64,000 nucleotides of DNA. Source: Megamerina dolium (Eukaryota > Arthropoda > Insecta > Diptera > Megamerinidae). A program made the position numbers and the translations under genes. The stretch is taken from NCBI GenBank assembly GCA_963854835.1, contig OY978527.1, forward strand, positions 35,983,040 through 36,047,039, written 5' to 3'. A model generated the notes under the pieces. The model saw only the letters and a program-made list of their open reading frames with translations. It ran no database searches and was not told where the DNA came from. Positions 1 to 11,979 of this stretch are shown one piece after another; position 1 is the stretch's first letter, and each line of letters opens with the position of its first letter.

Positions 1-297
1 GGCAAAATAGTATTTTCTAATTATTCCAGGGAATTTTCAACCGATGATCTAACATCATGCTGATGATAAAATGAATGTAGAATTGCAGAATTTATTATAA
101 TTACGTCCAATATGTATTTAACTCTTCCGGGACAGCTCTTAAACCGGTGTTACTAACAAAACAAAGTCTAGACTACTATCGGTCATTAGACCTAAATCGG
201 AAATTCGGAAATTAGAGAACTATATGTCTATCCTGCGAAATTCTGCAACCAGTTGTCTTATAAACAATTTGAGGATTTAGCTTGTTCTTACAACAAA
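1..297. other. AT-rich DNA without recognisable gene
   Basis: No coding sequence or repeat border that I can support is visible before the SINE remnant that follows. Confidence 0.5.
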
Positions 298-615
298 TAT
301 GAGTTAGAGCGTTGGCTTTCTGATTTGTAGGTCGTGGGTTTAATCCCCGGCTGAAACACAACTTTAATATTGAAAAGATTTTTCTCTCGAAGGGTACCCA
401 CCTGTCGACAAGCAATTGGAAATTGTTTCATCAGTGACAATTTGCCATGAAATAGTTTTTAAAAGAGCTCTGGGACAAAGCTCAGAAAAAGTGATGCCGT
501 TCGGAACCGGTTAATATAAGTAGATCCCTTCTAAAACTGCATTAAATTTAACACAACGCACAATACTACTTGAAAAGAAGCTCGGCCAAAGAGGCCTTTG
601 GGACCTATAAGAATC
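298..615 (+). mobile_element. tRNA-derived SINE, diverged copy
   Basis: The order of blocks matches the SINE family described at 41329: a tRNA-like head with a B box (GTTTAATCC, one change), the GGTACCCACCTGTCG block, the CTCAGAAAAAGTGATG block and the CTCGGCCAAAGAGG tail. It is mutated at many positions and lacks a clean A box, so it is an old copy. Confidence 0.8.
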
Positions 616-849
616 ATATAAACAACAAAAACCCAAAACCTAAATAAAGTAACTAATCTTCAACATTTACCTGACACTAGATTTAATAGGGACTCTCACA
701 GGAACCAAGTCGGTCTTCGTTTTGTCGGAATTGCGAACCAATTCTGCTTTATTAAATTCGTGTTTTTTATTTAATATTAAATATAACGAGTTATTTTGAA
801 AATTAACATTTATTTCGTTACCCTCATCCAAAAAAAAAAAATTTAACGT

Positions 850-1127
850 TCCCCAATACTTTCCACATGCCTCTTTGAGTGATGGTAGTTAAAAACGGCG
901 ATATTTGCCGCTTTGATGAAGTGGATTTTATCCTGTCTTCCATCACATTTATTTACGCTGAGGCCAATAGCAGTGCCTGCCACATCTTCCACTGACTGCG
1001 CCATGCTACACATGGGGACAATCACTTCTTCAGCGTGTGTCTCGTTGGTTATTGGAAAAGGGGCCACCACAAGTTGCTCAGGATTCGTTTTCGTTATGTG
1101 GCATCTTGTTTGATTTTGCTTTTCCAC
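850..1127 (-). other. Isolated coding-like open frame, uncertain
   Basis: A minus-strand frame of about 93 codons reads without stops in DNA that is richer in G+C than its surroundings. Its composition is balanced rather than the Ile/Leu/Phe-rich output of random AT-rich DNA. It lacks a convincing ATG at its start and I recognise no domain. It could be an exon of an unrecognised gene, a relic of a transposon protein, or chance. Confidence 0.25.
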
Positions 1128-1729
1128 TCAGTTCATGTTTATACATACAAAACGGTAGAAGGTACAATTTAATTTGTGGCAAACAATTTAACAATTTTAC
1201 CCATTTCCATCCATTTACATCCTTCTGCGGTCGACCTGCACTGCGAAGCGACTCAGCTAAATGAATCTACAACTGATTTATGCCGCTTGGTAATCAATCA
1301 GCTTGCAATATCAGAATATTTATCTGATGCCAAGTTGCTTATAATCAACATTGGTCCAATTGTAATTTATAGTTAGCCAAATACCCTCCTCATTAGATGA
1401 TATTTAAAACGTATTTTATTTAAATTAAATAATTTGACTTTCTTATTATTCAATTAATTACAGATATTCAAATTTTTTTCATTAATCGTTAGTGATAATA
1501 GAAATTTAAAATTCATTTTTATAAATTATCATTACTCATCCACACATTTTCCTGCTACGATTTAATACACTACTAACTAATATGTATGCATATACGTATT
1601 ATTGAGATTATATAACATATACATATCTGTTACACAGGCATTGCTTTCTTTTTGTTTTGTTTAGTATGAGCTGAGACGACTGACTGACTACTAGTGAGTT
1701 GCATGACACACACAAAAAATACAAAGTTT
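1128..1729. other. Intergenic or intronic AT-rich stretch
   Basis: I see no supportable gene here. The right end runs up to the polyadenylation signal of the minus-strand secreted-protein gene at 1730-1735. Confidence 0.4.
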
Positions 1730-1773
1730 TTTATTAAAGCTAAGTGAAAATTGATTGCACACAATGCTGCAAT

Positions 1774-4700
1774 CTAATTCTTTGTATTTGGCACCTGTAC
1801 ATGTGGTGTAAAATCATATGTTATAATCTTTGGTGCTAAAAAGCCGCCATAGCCGTTGGCGCCTTTATGATATATGCCAATGCCAGACAATGGTACAGGC
1901 GGATTTGAGACAACATCTTGTATATCAATAAATGGTACTGTTGTTTGTGCAGCATCCTTATCCAAACTGGTATTCACAAAATCAATATATTGATTGTGCC
2001 TAGAATCTGGTTGAGATTTGACTATTGTACGTGTTGGTACATCCGGATTCCTGATGTCGATCTTTATTCTATAAGAAAAGATATGTATGATGAATAACAC
2101 GAGTAGTGTATGCATGCGTTTGTATCTATTTACCTTCTTTCACCGCTCACATCGGTATTGTCATTCGATTTCCAGAAGCTATTTACTTCTGGATCGACCA
2201 ATTTACCTGTCTCAAAATTGAACTCAGTCAAACGTGCTTCCAAATTCAAATGTGCTCCAATCACCCTAAAACGTACACCAGTCACAACGAATGCATGATC
2301 ATCGGTGTGAATATCATCCAAATCAATGGAACGACTCTCATAGCTAAGTGTATGATAGTCTTTGCCATTTCGCACTGAACGATCGTATATATTGTAATTT
2401 TCAACTGGTCGCCATGAAAGATTTGTTGCATTAATAGAGCCACGTGCCAATAATTCACCTTCCTGTATTTGTATGTGAAACACACGATTGTGTTTAATAA
2501 ATCTTAACCCGGTAACAACTCTACGGAAATGTATATATGCGATTAGAATGGGTTAGAATTCAGTAGATGTATTCTAATATACCTGTTATTTTGTGTATCC
2601 GATAATGATTCACGTAAATTAAAATAACGATCTGATTTCAAACTGATCTCATCACATAAACATAAACAATAGCTGCAATGCCAGAAAAGATAACGCCACC
2701 AGGATTCAACCTATTTACAAAGACAAATAATTATAAATATATCTATTGTATAATATAAATGACAATAACCTGTGTTGAGCCTCTCATACAAACATCTTTT
2801 TTGCCAAAGACACGACCATTCTCGTATTCAATATACTCATAACGGCGTGAACTATTCAATGCCGATGGACAAATCCACATATCAGAATCAATGTAAGTAC
2901 ATTGATATAGTTTGCCCGAACATCTTGGTTGTCTTGCACAGAATTTCTCCTTAAAACAGCCCTCGGAACGTGTCGACTGATAAAAGGAACAATCCTCACG
3001 ACATGTCTCCTCATTATTCAAATCGACCTCATTTTCAACATAGCCCTGTAGTAGACGGGTCACCTCATCATAATTACTGCCTTTCACATATTTCATTGGA
3101 TCACAACGCCATAGAATACGATCGGCTCGTCGCATTACTTCACGCAACAAACGCAACGTACGTTCCGTCCTTTTCTCATAGTCCATACGCATCAACTCAG
3201 CTTCTTGTGTAAAGTTGCCTATACAATTTATTTGGAAATTTAACTATAATGAATCAATAATCACAATTCTCTCTCCTACACCTACGTACGTACCTTTGCC
3301 ATAAATTCTTAACATCATCCATGAGAACTCCATCATGGTATAGCCTTTCAATTCTGTTAGTGCTATATCTGTATAGAGTGAGTAAACAAATTGTTGTGCC
3401 GATTGTTGGGTTTGACATATTTGATCCGTGGATTCCTGTTCGAATGATACAAATGATTTCAATAAAATTATCACTTGATTATTTCTTGAACAAATATACT
3501 TATACTAATTTGATGCGCCCTAATACACATATTTATTCAAGTGTTGATGTTATGATATATGGAAACATGTATGAAATTGATATAGGCGTAAAATATAGAA
3601 TAACATTTACGGTAACCACCAATTGACTGCTTTTTAAAAGAAATTCTGAATCGGTATTGACTAGTCGCAGAAATTATTTGTCAAACTATGCACGTTTTGT
3701 ATATGCTATGCAATTAACAATATTTTAGCTTATTGCGTATTTTCTTTTTGTTTATGCTAAAAATTCAACAAACACAAAATTCAAATTCTTTTGAGATGAA
3801 GTAGGTGGTATTTTGATGATAAGAACTCGAAAGTAACAGAAACAAAAAATTGTTTATTTATTGCCTTGGAGCATAAACAAAGAGCGAGCTTTTTCGCATT
3901 TGAAATAAACAAATTTATCAAACGACAATCTGGCTTTGTGTAACAAGCAGTTAAATTGACTCGATTCAATTGCAATAATTAAATTAGAAAGCGCGCGTGA
4001 CAGACAAAGTACATACATACATACTATACATATTATTATATCTAAATCTGTAGTGATTTACATTATATATTTTATTATATAGTACGGGTATATATACATC
4101 AATATTGCCTTGCCAACAATACAGAAACTACTACTACTAACCATAAGAGCACGATAGTATAATGTTTGCTTGACCATTGTCAATTCAATATCCTGAAAAA
4201 TGCGTGACATAGAGAATGTTTTATCATTGCGTAGCACCGTGTCCGATATATCTAAAACAGCACGTTCATCCAGTGTGGTGCTGCTCTCCTGTTTATTCAT
4301 GAAGCTCTATAAAATCAAAGCAATCAACAGACACCATTACATTCGAACCAAGTTCAAATTAGCACATAGATATACCATATAGAATCCGAATATGCCATTA
4401 ATTTGCAATAGATCACGCTCCAGTAGACTCCATTCGTAATGATTTAGTATATCATATTTGCCAGCTTCAAAATTATTGCTCATATATTCATTGATAAATT
4501 TACGATGTGATTCGAAAACTTTTTTCAATTGCATCTCTTTGTTGGAGCTGTTGGGTCCTTTTTTATCTAAATATTTCCAAAGAGCTTTTTCCAAAGATAT
4601 ATATTCTGATCGGACTACATCAATATGCATGGGTGAGTGATATGTTGTTTGTGGTGCTGCTGCCGTTGTGCTGCTCACATTGTTGAGAGTACACAATGCA

Positions 4701-7700
4701 ATTATAAAACAAAAGGTGTAAAAGCAGCAACCTGCTAAACGCATAAGAACACCTTGAAATGTTAAGATGCAGCAGCGCTTGTGTGGCGGCGTCAGTGCGT
4801 CGCACTGTTTTGTTAATTGTTGCATTTTCTTTTGTGTGTTGTGGTGTATTTTAGCTCGATTTTATAGACAATCTTTGTTGGTTTTTTATTACTTTTTTAT
4901 TGTGATATTACAAAATAAACACAAACGAAAATTACCACACTGATAATTTATTTGACCCGTGGCGAGTAAATATTTCTATATTTTAGCGATTAAAATATTT
5001 TGGACAACAGGAAATGTACATATATAGAATACACATTCATTTTTTCAATTCTCTTTCACTTTATATAATGAAAATCTTTAGTTTCTCGTTGTCGTTTAAA
5101 TAAGCACGCTCAAGAACAAAGACGATGACTACTTTTTTCACATATACGAGTATGTATGTAGTAAGGTGATGATCAATAATATCCACTAATCTCTCACTAC
5201 TATACTTCTCCGTATGATATTTATTCTTTTTGAATAGTTTAGAATGAATATTTTTGTTGCGAGATTGACTGCATCAACTATGCTGATTTTACATAATGGA
5301 CAAAGACGATTACTTTCGCTTATACAGCTGCTGTGTATATTGTATATTTCTCAGATATCACTCGTTGTAAATAATGCACAAGCACGCAAATTTGCTTTAT
5401 TTATTTACTTTTTCACCATTTTTTTTTTCTTTTTGCTTAATCGGCAGTATCAATTTTATATGACTCCGCACGAAAGCTGGGATTGTTCCTTTTTTTTGCG
5501 CTTCAATATTCAATTACTGTGCTTTGTGTGCGACCCCAAACGTTTTGAAAATAATAGATTGAATATATCGTTTCGTTTTATTCCAAATGGGAGAAATATA
5601 GATGAATATGTGTGTGTATATTATACAAAAATTAATCAACCGCAATTGTGCTAGACACACTGTCCACATTTGAAGTTCACTCTAGTACTATAAAACACGG
5701 TGGAATCAAATTCTACTGCCTGCTTATTTTTTGTGTGAATTTTGTTTTCATTATATTCAATTTTTTTTATACTACAATTGTTGTTGGTTATTTTGCAATT
5801 ATTCTCTCTTTCGCTCGTTATTTGTTCGCTATTTATATTTCATTCGTTGTTTGTTCCATTCGTTAAATATTACTCGTTCGCATATTTAGATGTTTTGTTG
5901 TTTCTCACTAATCGCTCAAATGTATACATATATATTCTCGTTGTTCGCTAAAGTGGTTGAGTGTTGCGTTATTTTATAACTTTTTTCTTTTTCTGAGCGA
6001 AAACGAACAAATATAACCAGTTTATTGAATTTCCATATTTTAAGCTATTTAACACCCTCAGTTATGTCCAGAATTAGATACCATAAACATTTGCATTTGA
6101 TATATTTCTTGTCTAAAGAAAATGTTGCTTAAACATATGTATGTTTTGTTTTTATTTGATATAATAACTGTGTGTGTCCACATTTTTTATGCAATTCATG
6201 ATGCATTTTACATTCCAAACAAAGCAATCGATGAGATAAAGACAAATAGTCTCTCAGCTGTTGTACTTTCTCATATTGCATATATATACAAAATTATAGA
6301 GTTACCATATGTTTATGTTGTATTCATGGATTTTTTTAGGAACATGTATATATGCAAATATATTGTGTGTTTGTAAACATAATGCAAATGAGAACAAAGG
6401 TTACTGTTATTAAGCATATTTCACATATGCAGACTGTGTGTATACAATTACAATAATTACTTCTTAATTCTCTAGCATTTGCTATTTGAAATAGGTCATT
6501 GACATTTTAAAGGATGGAAAAGAATGTTATTCATAGAATAACGTTTGAATATTTAGATGCTTTCAAATAATCAAATTTTACATTATTAGGAATGATGGGC
6601 ATTTGTCACACAATTAATTCATGAGTGCAGCAACGACAAATGCATTCGTTGTTATGTGCACAATTGTATTAAATATATTAAATTTATACATAAGTCTTGA
6701 TGTGATGACTAATAGCATACTATCATCAACCGTCTTCTTTATGTTTAAGATTTCTCCTACACTTTCCATTTGTAAACATTCAACAACAGACGAAAAGAGT
6801 GTGATGTACCGATTATCAAGCTTACTTTGTCTCTATATCGCAGCCACGCTTGCACATACACATACTATACATATATACTATGTAAAACCAGAAAGTTGAA
6901 TTAATATACAAATTATTATATTCGCAGAACTCATGACTAATTCTCAACAATGGTAAACATTTTTGGATTAGCTATACATTGTTGGCTATTAGATACTGAA
7001 GTATGATTTACCATATTTTTGTGCTACAAATTGATTTAACCAATGGTGATAACTCGTTCATATTAGTCATATAACAAACATATAATCATCGTGTATCTTG
7101 TGATTTTTCAATTGGGTAAATTGTTTATATAATAGTATGTACATATAACAAAAAGACGACGGTTTACACATATTTACCTCGTAACTTTGTTGCAATAATG
7201 TCAACAAATTTGTTGTAATATTAGCCTTATCTTCTGGTCCGAATAATATCAAATGCAAACGATCCATTAAATGGTGTACAGAATATGCATTCGGCGATAC
7301 TGTCCATTCGGCAAATGTAATTAAAGTTGTCATTTCCAATTTGTCCTTGTGCATCTCGTATTGTTGCATTTGTTGGTATCGCGATGTAATACGATGCATC
7401 GTATCCATAATATCATTCATTTTAGTTAAAAGTGGTATATTTTGCTCAATGAACTTATTAATCGAATCAATTGCCAAAGCAACATGTTGCGCGTACTAAA
7501 ATTGAAAAATTACACTATGAAGTAGGTGAACATGCAATAAATAATGATTATGCAAACCTTATCCTCTGTTTGATCAATTTGTCGACTAACTTCTTTGAGA
7601 CGTAACAAGACCTTGCGTTGTTTCTCTCGCATCAATGGAAAATCTATGTTTTTAGTAAAGGGTGAATTTTGTACAATATCCCATGTCTTGAGAATACCAG

Positions 7701-7830
7701 TTGTGACTTCTTTAACTACATGTATAATGTCTAAAACATCTTCGACGAGGGCATTTGTGGACTGAGGCGCTGAGACTAAGAACAGCAGCAGTGTTGCAAG
7801 TAGTGTATAATTTCGTTTTGAAAAAATCAT
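1774..7830 (-). CDS. Secreted DUF4803-like insect protein, two alternative 5' modules
   Basis: I do not know the function. Shared 3' coding exons, read right to left: 3435-3294, 3218-2770, 2710-2583, 2520-2134 and 2068-1774, all with GT-AG borders and consistent phase. Two 5' modules can join them in phase 0: A (7830-7558, 7495-7178) and B (4744-4376, 4306-4142). Module A gives 663 aa and module B 644 aa. Both begin with a hydrophobic signal peptide, and both modules are predicted mostly helical. The shared part has a cysteine-rich stretch (CREDC, FCARQPRC), a WWRYLFWHCSYC motif, then a beta-rich region with VFHIQIQEGELL. This resembles the insect family I recall as Pfam DUF4803; the match is from memory. 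A polyadenylation signal lies at 1730-1735. The gene probably sits antisense within a Ubr3 intron. The join of module A to the shared exons is inferred from phase, not shown by a transcript. Confidence 0.8.
4142..4744 (-). CDS. 5' module B of the secreted-protein gene
   Basis: Two exons, 4744-4376 and 4306-4142, encode 178 residues and join the shared exon at 3435 in phase 0. I chose the ATG at 4744 because it starts a good signal peptide (MRLAGCC followed by a hydrophobic run). An in-frame ATG at 4825 would put 27 polar residues in front of it. The 3' half has the same general pattern as module A: a helical region about 60 residues before the junction and a final amphipathic segment. This suggests the modules are distant duplicates serving as alternative first parts. 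Confidence 0.75.
4826..7177. other. Long intron separating the two 5' modules
   Basis: This is extremely AT-rich and contains several long hydrophobic open frames on the plus strand (for example 5244-5654). Those look like products of T-rich sequence rather than genes. Any promoter for module B should lie just right of 4744, roughly 4830-5300, but I cannot point to a defined core promoter. Confidence 0.4.
7178..7830 (-). CDS. 5' module A of the secreted-protein gene
   Basis: Two exons, 7830-7558 and 7495-7178, encode 197 residues. The ATG at 7830 opens a signal peptide (charged start, then a leucine-rich core ending near SAPQSTNA). Helical sequence follows, including FPLMREKQRKVLLRLKEV. The last codon GAG is followed by GTAAAT, a usable donor in phase 0, the same phase as the end of module B. 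The short in-frame extension past this donor is low-complexity and not protein-like, so splicing is preferred. An extra exon between this module and the shared exons cannot be excluded. Confidence 0.7.
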
Positions 7831-8500
7831 TTTTATTAATGACAGACGACGAGATCGTGTTTTGCTATATATAATTTGGTCTCTTCGACTTTGACCAATG
7901 TATTTATGAAGTGATTGCTTATTTCCCTATCACAATAACATGTACTTTAACATTTCCTTTTATTTTTTTTATTTCATTTATTTATTTGTAAACACCCAAT
8001 ATGAACTATATTTAAAACTGCATTCGATTCATACATATAAGAATTAAATATTTATTTCACCAATAAACACATATTGCTTGGTGTTGTAAAACAATATTTA
8101 AAAAAAAATGCCGTTTCGTCTCGACACAACGCCACAACACGATTCGAAGACGAAAACACGAATATGAACGCTACTCGACGCATAGAACTCTTATGGCAAA
8201 ACTCACTCAACAGCAGACCGATTAAACAAACACCACTTACTCAATTACATTTTCTCTTAATCTCACTCAACACAATCAGTGTTTCCAAGCTTGCCACCGC
8301 AACTTGTTAAAGTCATAAAATATGAATAATTTTATATACGGAGTAATAATGCATTGTATAAACAAAGGACAAAGAACATAAAAATTTACGATGGAATAAC
8401 ATTTTTGAACAATTTCACTATCGTCGTTCTTAATTTCATTTCCGATGATAATATTTGGATACTTTTGTTAATTACATTTTATAAAAAAATTTTTAAAACA
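7831..8500. other. Upstream region of module A, no gene seen
   Basis: AT-rich DNA that must include the promoter and 5' untranslated part of module A. I see no coding exon. Confidence 0.4.
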
Positions 8501-8514
8501 AGAGGTATAAACAG

Positions 8515-8600
8515 TACTGAAAGAAGAGCTCGGTGGTTCCACAGCCGATCTTTCTGGCCTATTTGTGTACTCTCGAAGAGAGGGCAGCCACAATAAATTA
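8515..8600 (+). mobile_element. SINE 3' fragment, tail type B
   Basis: Only the distal part is present: AGAGCTCGGTGGTTCCACAG, TTTCTGGCCTATTTGTG, then CTCTCGAAGAGAGGGCAGCC and CAATAA. The same order occurs in the fuller copy at 49303-49517 and, inverted, at 62365-62585. It differs from the tail of the other copies of the family. Confidence 0.6.
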
Positions 8601-8690
8601 ACTCAAAACTCTTCGTATATACTTCGAGACACATTTTTTTTTTTATCAATTTCTAATATCAAAAACCTATAAAATGTTTATTAATAAAAT

Positions 8691-8905
8691 ATTTACATTT
8701 TGTTGGTTCCATTGTCGATAAGCAACATCTGAGATGGCTCTTCGGCTGCACAGCATGAATAATAAACCATTTATCATTCATGTTTGCCTTAACAAATTAT
8801 TTACATTTTGTCGGTTCGACTCTAAAGATAAAGAACATTTGAGATCGCTTTCAGACTGCACAGAATAAATGATAAACCATTTATCATTCATTTATCCATT
8901 TATCC
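8691..8905. repeat. Diverged tandem duplication, about 108-bp period
   Basis: Two units begin at 8691 and 8799 with ATTTACATTTTGT. Each continues through a block around GAGAT(G/C)GCT, a CTGCACAG block and ends at AAACCATTTATCATTCAT. After the second unit a short CATTTATC motif repeats three times. The units differ at many positions, so the duplication is old. Confidence 0.7.
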
Positions 8906-10739
8906 ATTTATCATTCATGCAATCTAACGATCACTGTTTCGACATTTCGACATTTTTATAAATTTCAGCAGCAATTTTTAAAGCAAATGTTGATTTGTTA
9001 TTTTTTAAAGCAAAATTTCCCAACCGTTCAAGTTGGTTGAATATGCGATGTATGATTTCGGAAACACTGGCTTTAACCGAGAAAACAGTAAATATGAGAC
9101 TTGGGTGGGTATGGCATGTTTGTTGATATGAATTAAAAATGCGATTTATGCATTTTTGTGAGCATAATAAAAAAAGTATTGCTGTTATATTTATGTACGA
9201 GTATATTCTTCATATGCTTTCCGTATTGACAAAAATTAACCCTCTTTAGTGAACTAATAAATGAATTCATCATGAGAATAAAAGAATTGAAGTAATACGA
9301 ATATTTGCCTCTCCTTCTTAATTGCACCATCGTATAAATAAAGTGCATACTAACAACTCTCACCCCATTAATAATTGTAAGGGATTTTAGCAGAGTTTTG
9401 AATTTTAGGTTATAAACCTTAATATTTATTGAAAATTGTACATAGGATTTTATTCTAGAGATACACTTATACCCCAAGAATGATAGAATGAGAAGTTTGC
9501 ACTGATGGAGGTCCGTTAAAGTGTCGATCTCTGCAACTACGTCATAATATCAAAGTAAAATTGGTGAGTTGTCAAACTTGCATACGAATTGTAACCATTC
9601 CATACATTTCAATTTATAAAATTAAAAAGAAAGTAGTAAGAACAAATATATGGAATTAAGAGGAAGATAATTACGTTTTCCATCTTATTCCAAAATTTAT
9701 TTTGAATATTATTAGTACAGGCAGTCAACAAAAGGTCCTTTTGGTAACCTAGTAATGTAGTAGGGAAAATGAAAAGCAATGCTAACTTTTTACCTAGTAA
9801 GCACTATCTTCCACAGTTCCAAGTATTTATTTCCTTCAAATAGAATAGATTGCCCGACAAAATCCAATAAGCTATTCGTAAGAAGCTAATATAATTGGGC
9901 GGCTTCTTTGATCCCCAGTATATGCTAGGACACTGACACCGAACTCATATAAATGTGCAAGATTTTTAAGGGAAAATGAGGTAATAAATATAAATTTGCT
10001 GTAGCTTCTTTAATTAATTGCTAATTGTGTTTTAGGTGACAGTAAATACAATATTCACTAATTTATGTGAATATTTAAAACTTATTGGGAGATTGAAGAG
10101 CAGTAATATGAAGTTTGATACTAGAAAAGGCATTGAGGGGCCCATGAAGGCTTAGAAGTTAAATTTAGAGTGCAAATAAATGATTAAATTTCATTTATGT
10201 CAAATTTTTTAATTTGTAATCGAAAACACATCTCTCGCAATGCATTTGTCAAAAATCGTTAATATCATGACGTAGTCAACTAAACAGCTGATTGCCAAAA
10301 ATGAGAAATAGAATTAACGAAATCTCTTTTTTCTATCATTCCTGCGTAAGACACGCCATTTATCAAGAATTTTTCTGTTGAACGACAATTTTGAAATGAA
10401 CTTGCACTGCAGTCCGCTGTGTCCACTAATACCATTTGCACCCAACTTTCAAATTATTCGCTAATAAAAATAATATTATTATTAATAAAAAAATAAAGTG
10501 ATAAATCGATTTACTTCTACAAACTAGAAACACTAGAAACAAGACCTTCGAATCACTTTTTCTTAAGTTAGATTAAATCAACAAAGTTGACAAAATGAAA
10601 TCCTAATCTAAAAACAATATAAACAAATTCTAAATTAATCTCTATATCAGTTAAGATAACAAATTTATTTATTTATTTTTTTATGGATGCTGTCTCTACA
10701 CTATGTAGCTGTTCATGTTTGAGATGGGATGTTGTTGCC
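8906..10739. other. Featureless AT-rich DNA
   Basis: Short open frames here have no protein-like composition. I see no splice-compatible exon and no clear repeat border. It is probably part of the large Ubr3 intron. Confidence 0.4.
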
Positions 10740-11172
10740 AAAAATGTCATTTCTGATTGTTGAAAAGTGTGCACAATTGTATAGAAGATGTGTCACTGTA
10801 ACTAGCTCACAGTTGCAGAATGGGCAATTTGGTGGAGGCTGACCTTGACTGTCAGATGAGGATTGTATGCCCTATTCGCAGCCGGTTAAAAGCACTCTAG
10901 TCGTTGTAAGATACATCCAAAGGGAACTTGGGTTTGTGCCCTTCTACATTCATGTGCGAGTAGTGATGATGAAAAGTAGACCATTCTTGAAGTCTTATCT
11001 TTCTTAAATTGGTGGATATCATTCGATGTATGTCTTCTTTGAATATAGCGTTAAATTTAAATAGTGGCTGAGCTGATGCGGCATTCGCACATTGTTCTGC
11101 AGCTTCGTTGCCTGCAATATTTGTATAGCTCGGAACCCACATGATCCTTAATGTATTAATTCGTTGTATCAA
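10740..11172 (-). mobile_element. Non-LTR retrotransposon remnant, RNase H part
   Basis: The minus strand encodes a recognisable piece of a LINE RNase H domain: IMWVPSYTNIAGNEAAEQC, the usual VPSHxxIxGNExAD region, followed by about 60 residues. Broken frames then match the typical NRLRIGHT and CPxC end of such proteins. Stops and frameshifts show it is dead. Confidence 0.7.
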
Positions 11173-11280
11173 AATATTTTGAATTGATTACAATTTTTAG
11201 TGTTTGCTAGTCATTGGATTGTTGAAATTTAGCTGCTTGAAATATAATTTGATTGTCCAATCACGTGTGGGGGCAAAAGT

Positions 11281-11726
11281 GCAGAATACGGACTCCTAGG
11301 GTAAACAAATAGGGGTCGAGGTTACTTTCTACTTTCTCCACGCAAATAAGTGCATGGAGAAAGAGTAGTGAGACATAGGAGTAATCATAGTGCTAGAAAG
11401 AAAAAAACTATAAAATAGTATAATTCCATAATTTGTTGAAGACGCAAAAAGATAGTGGCAAATACCGTTGGTCGCGGACCCGGCTTCTGGTCTTTGAGTG
11501 TTATTTGCTTTGCACCCGGCCGAAGGTCGGCTATTAAAACAGTATTTTAGGGTAATTTGAAGGCATACATATTGAAAGCCGTCCATATTGAAAAAACTTT
11601 ATAAAATATCAATTTTTAAAAGTATGAAAAATATGTTGCGGCTTGATTGAGTAATTTCGATCGCAAATTTGAACTTTAACCTTGAGCCACGCCTTATATC
11701 GAGTCCCTTAGGAGTCCGTATTCTGC
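11281..11726. mobile_element. Short DNA element with inverted termini
   Basis: The left end GCAGAATACGGACTCCTAGG and the inverse of the right end (11705-11726) agree over about 21 bases with one extra base in the right copy. Between them is about 400 bp with no transposase. The size and terminal repeats fit a non-autonomous DNA transposon. I could not define a clear target duplication, so the superfamily is open. Confidence 0.6.
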
Positions 11727-11979
11727 GCTTGTTCCATAATTTATTCGATTAATAAATATTTTGAATAGCTAGAATAATGGATCAAGACTGACTGCAGTCA
11801 TCACAGGGGATAGCATGCAACCCGAGTGGATATTCCATCTCGCACTACATTTTAGCCGAAGTTGCAAACAATCGAAGAAATAAAATTTACTAATAAGACT
11901 CTTTGATTAAACGATTAAACGCACGTTCCTCAGCTTTACTATTATTACATTATTTTATTTTTATTTTTGTTTTTTGCAG

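Noticed and set aside
5244..5654. Plus-strand open frame of 136 codons with a hydrophobic start
   Set aside because: Its length and hydrophobicity come from T-rich DNA. It has no recognisable domain and lies in the intron between two well-supported modules on the other strand.
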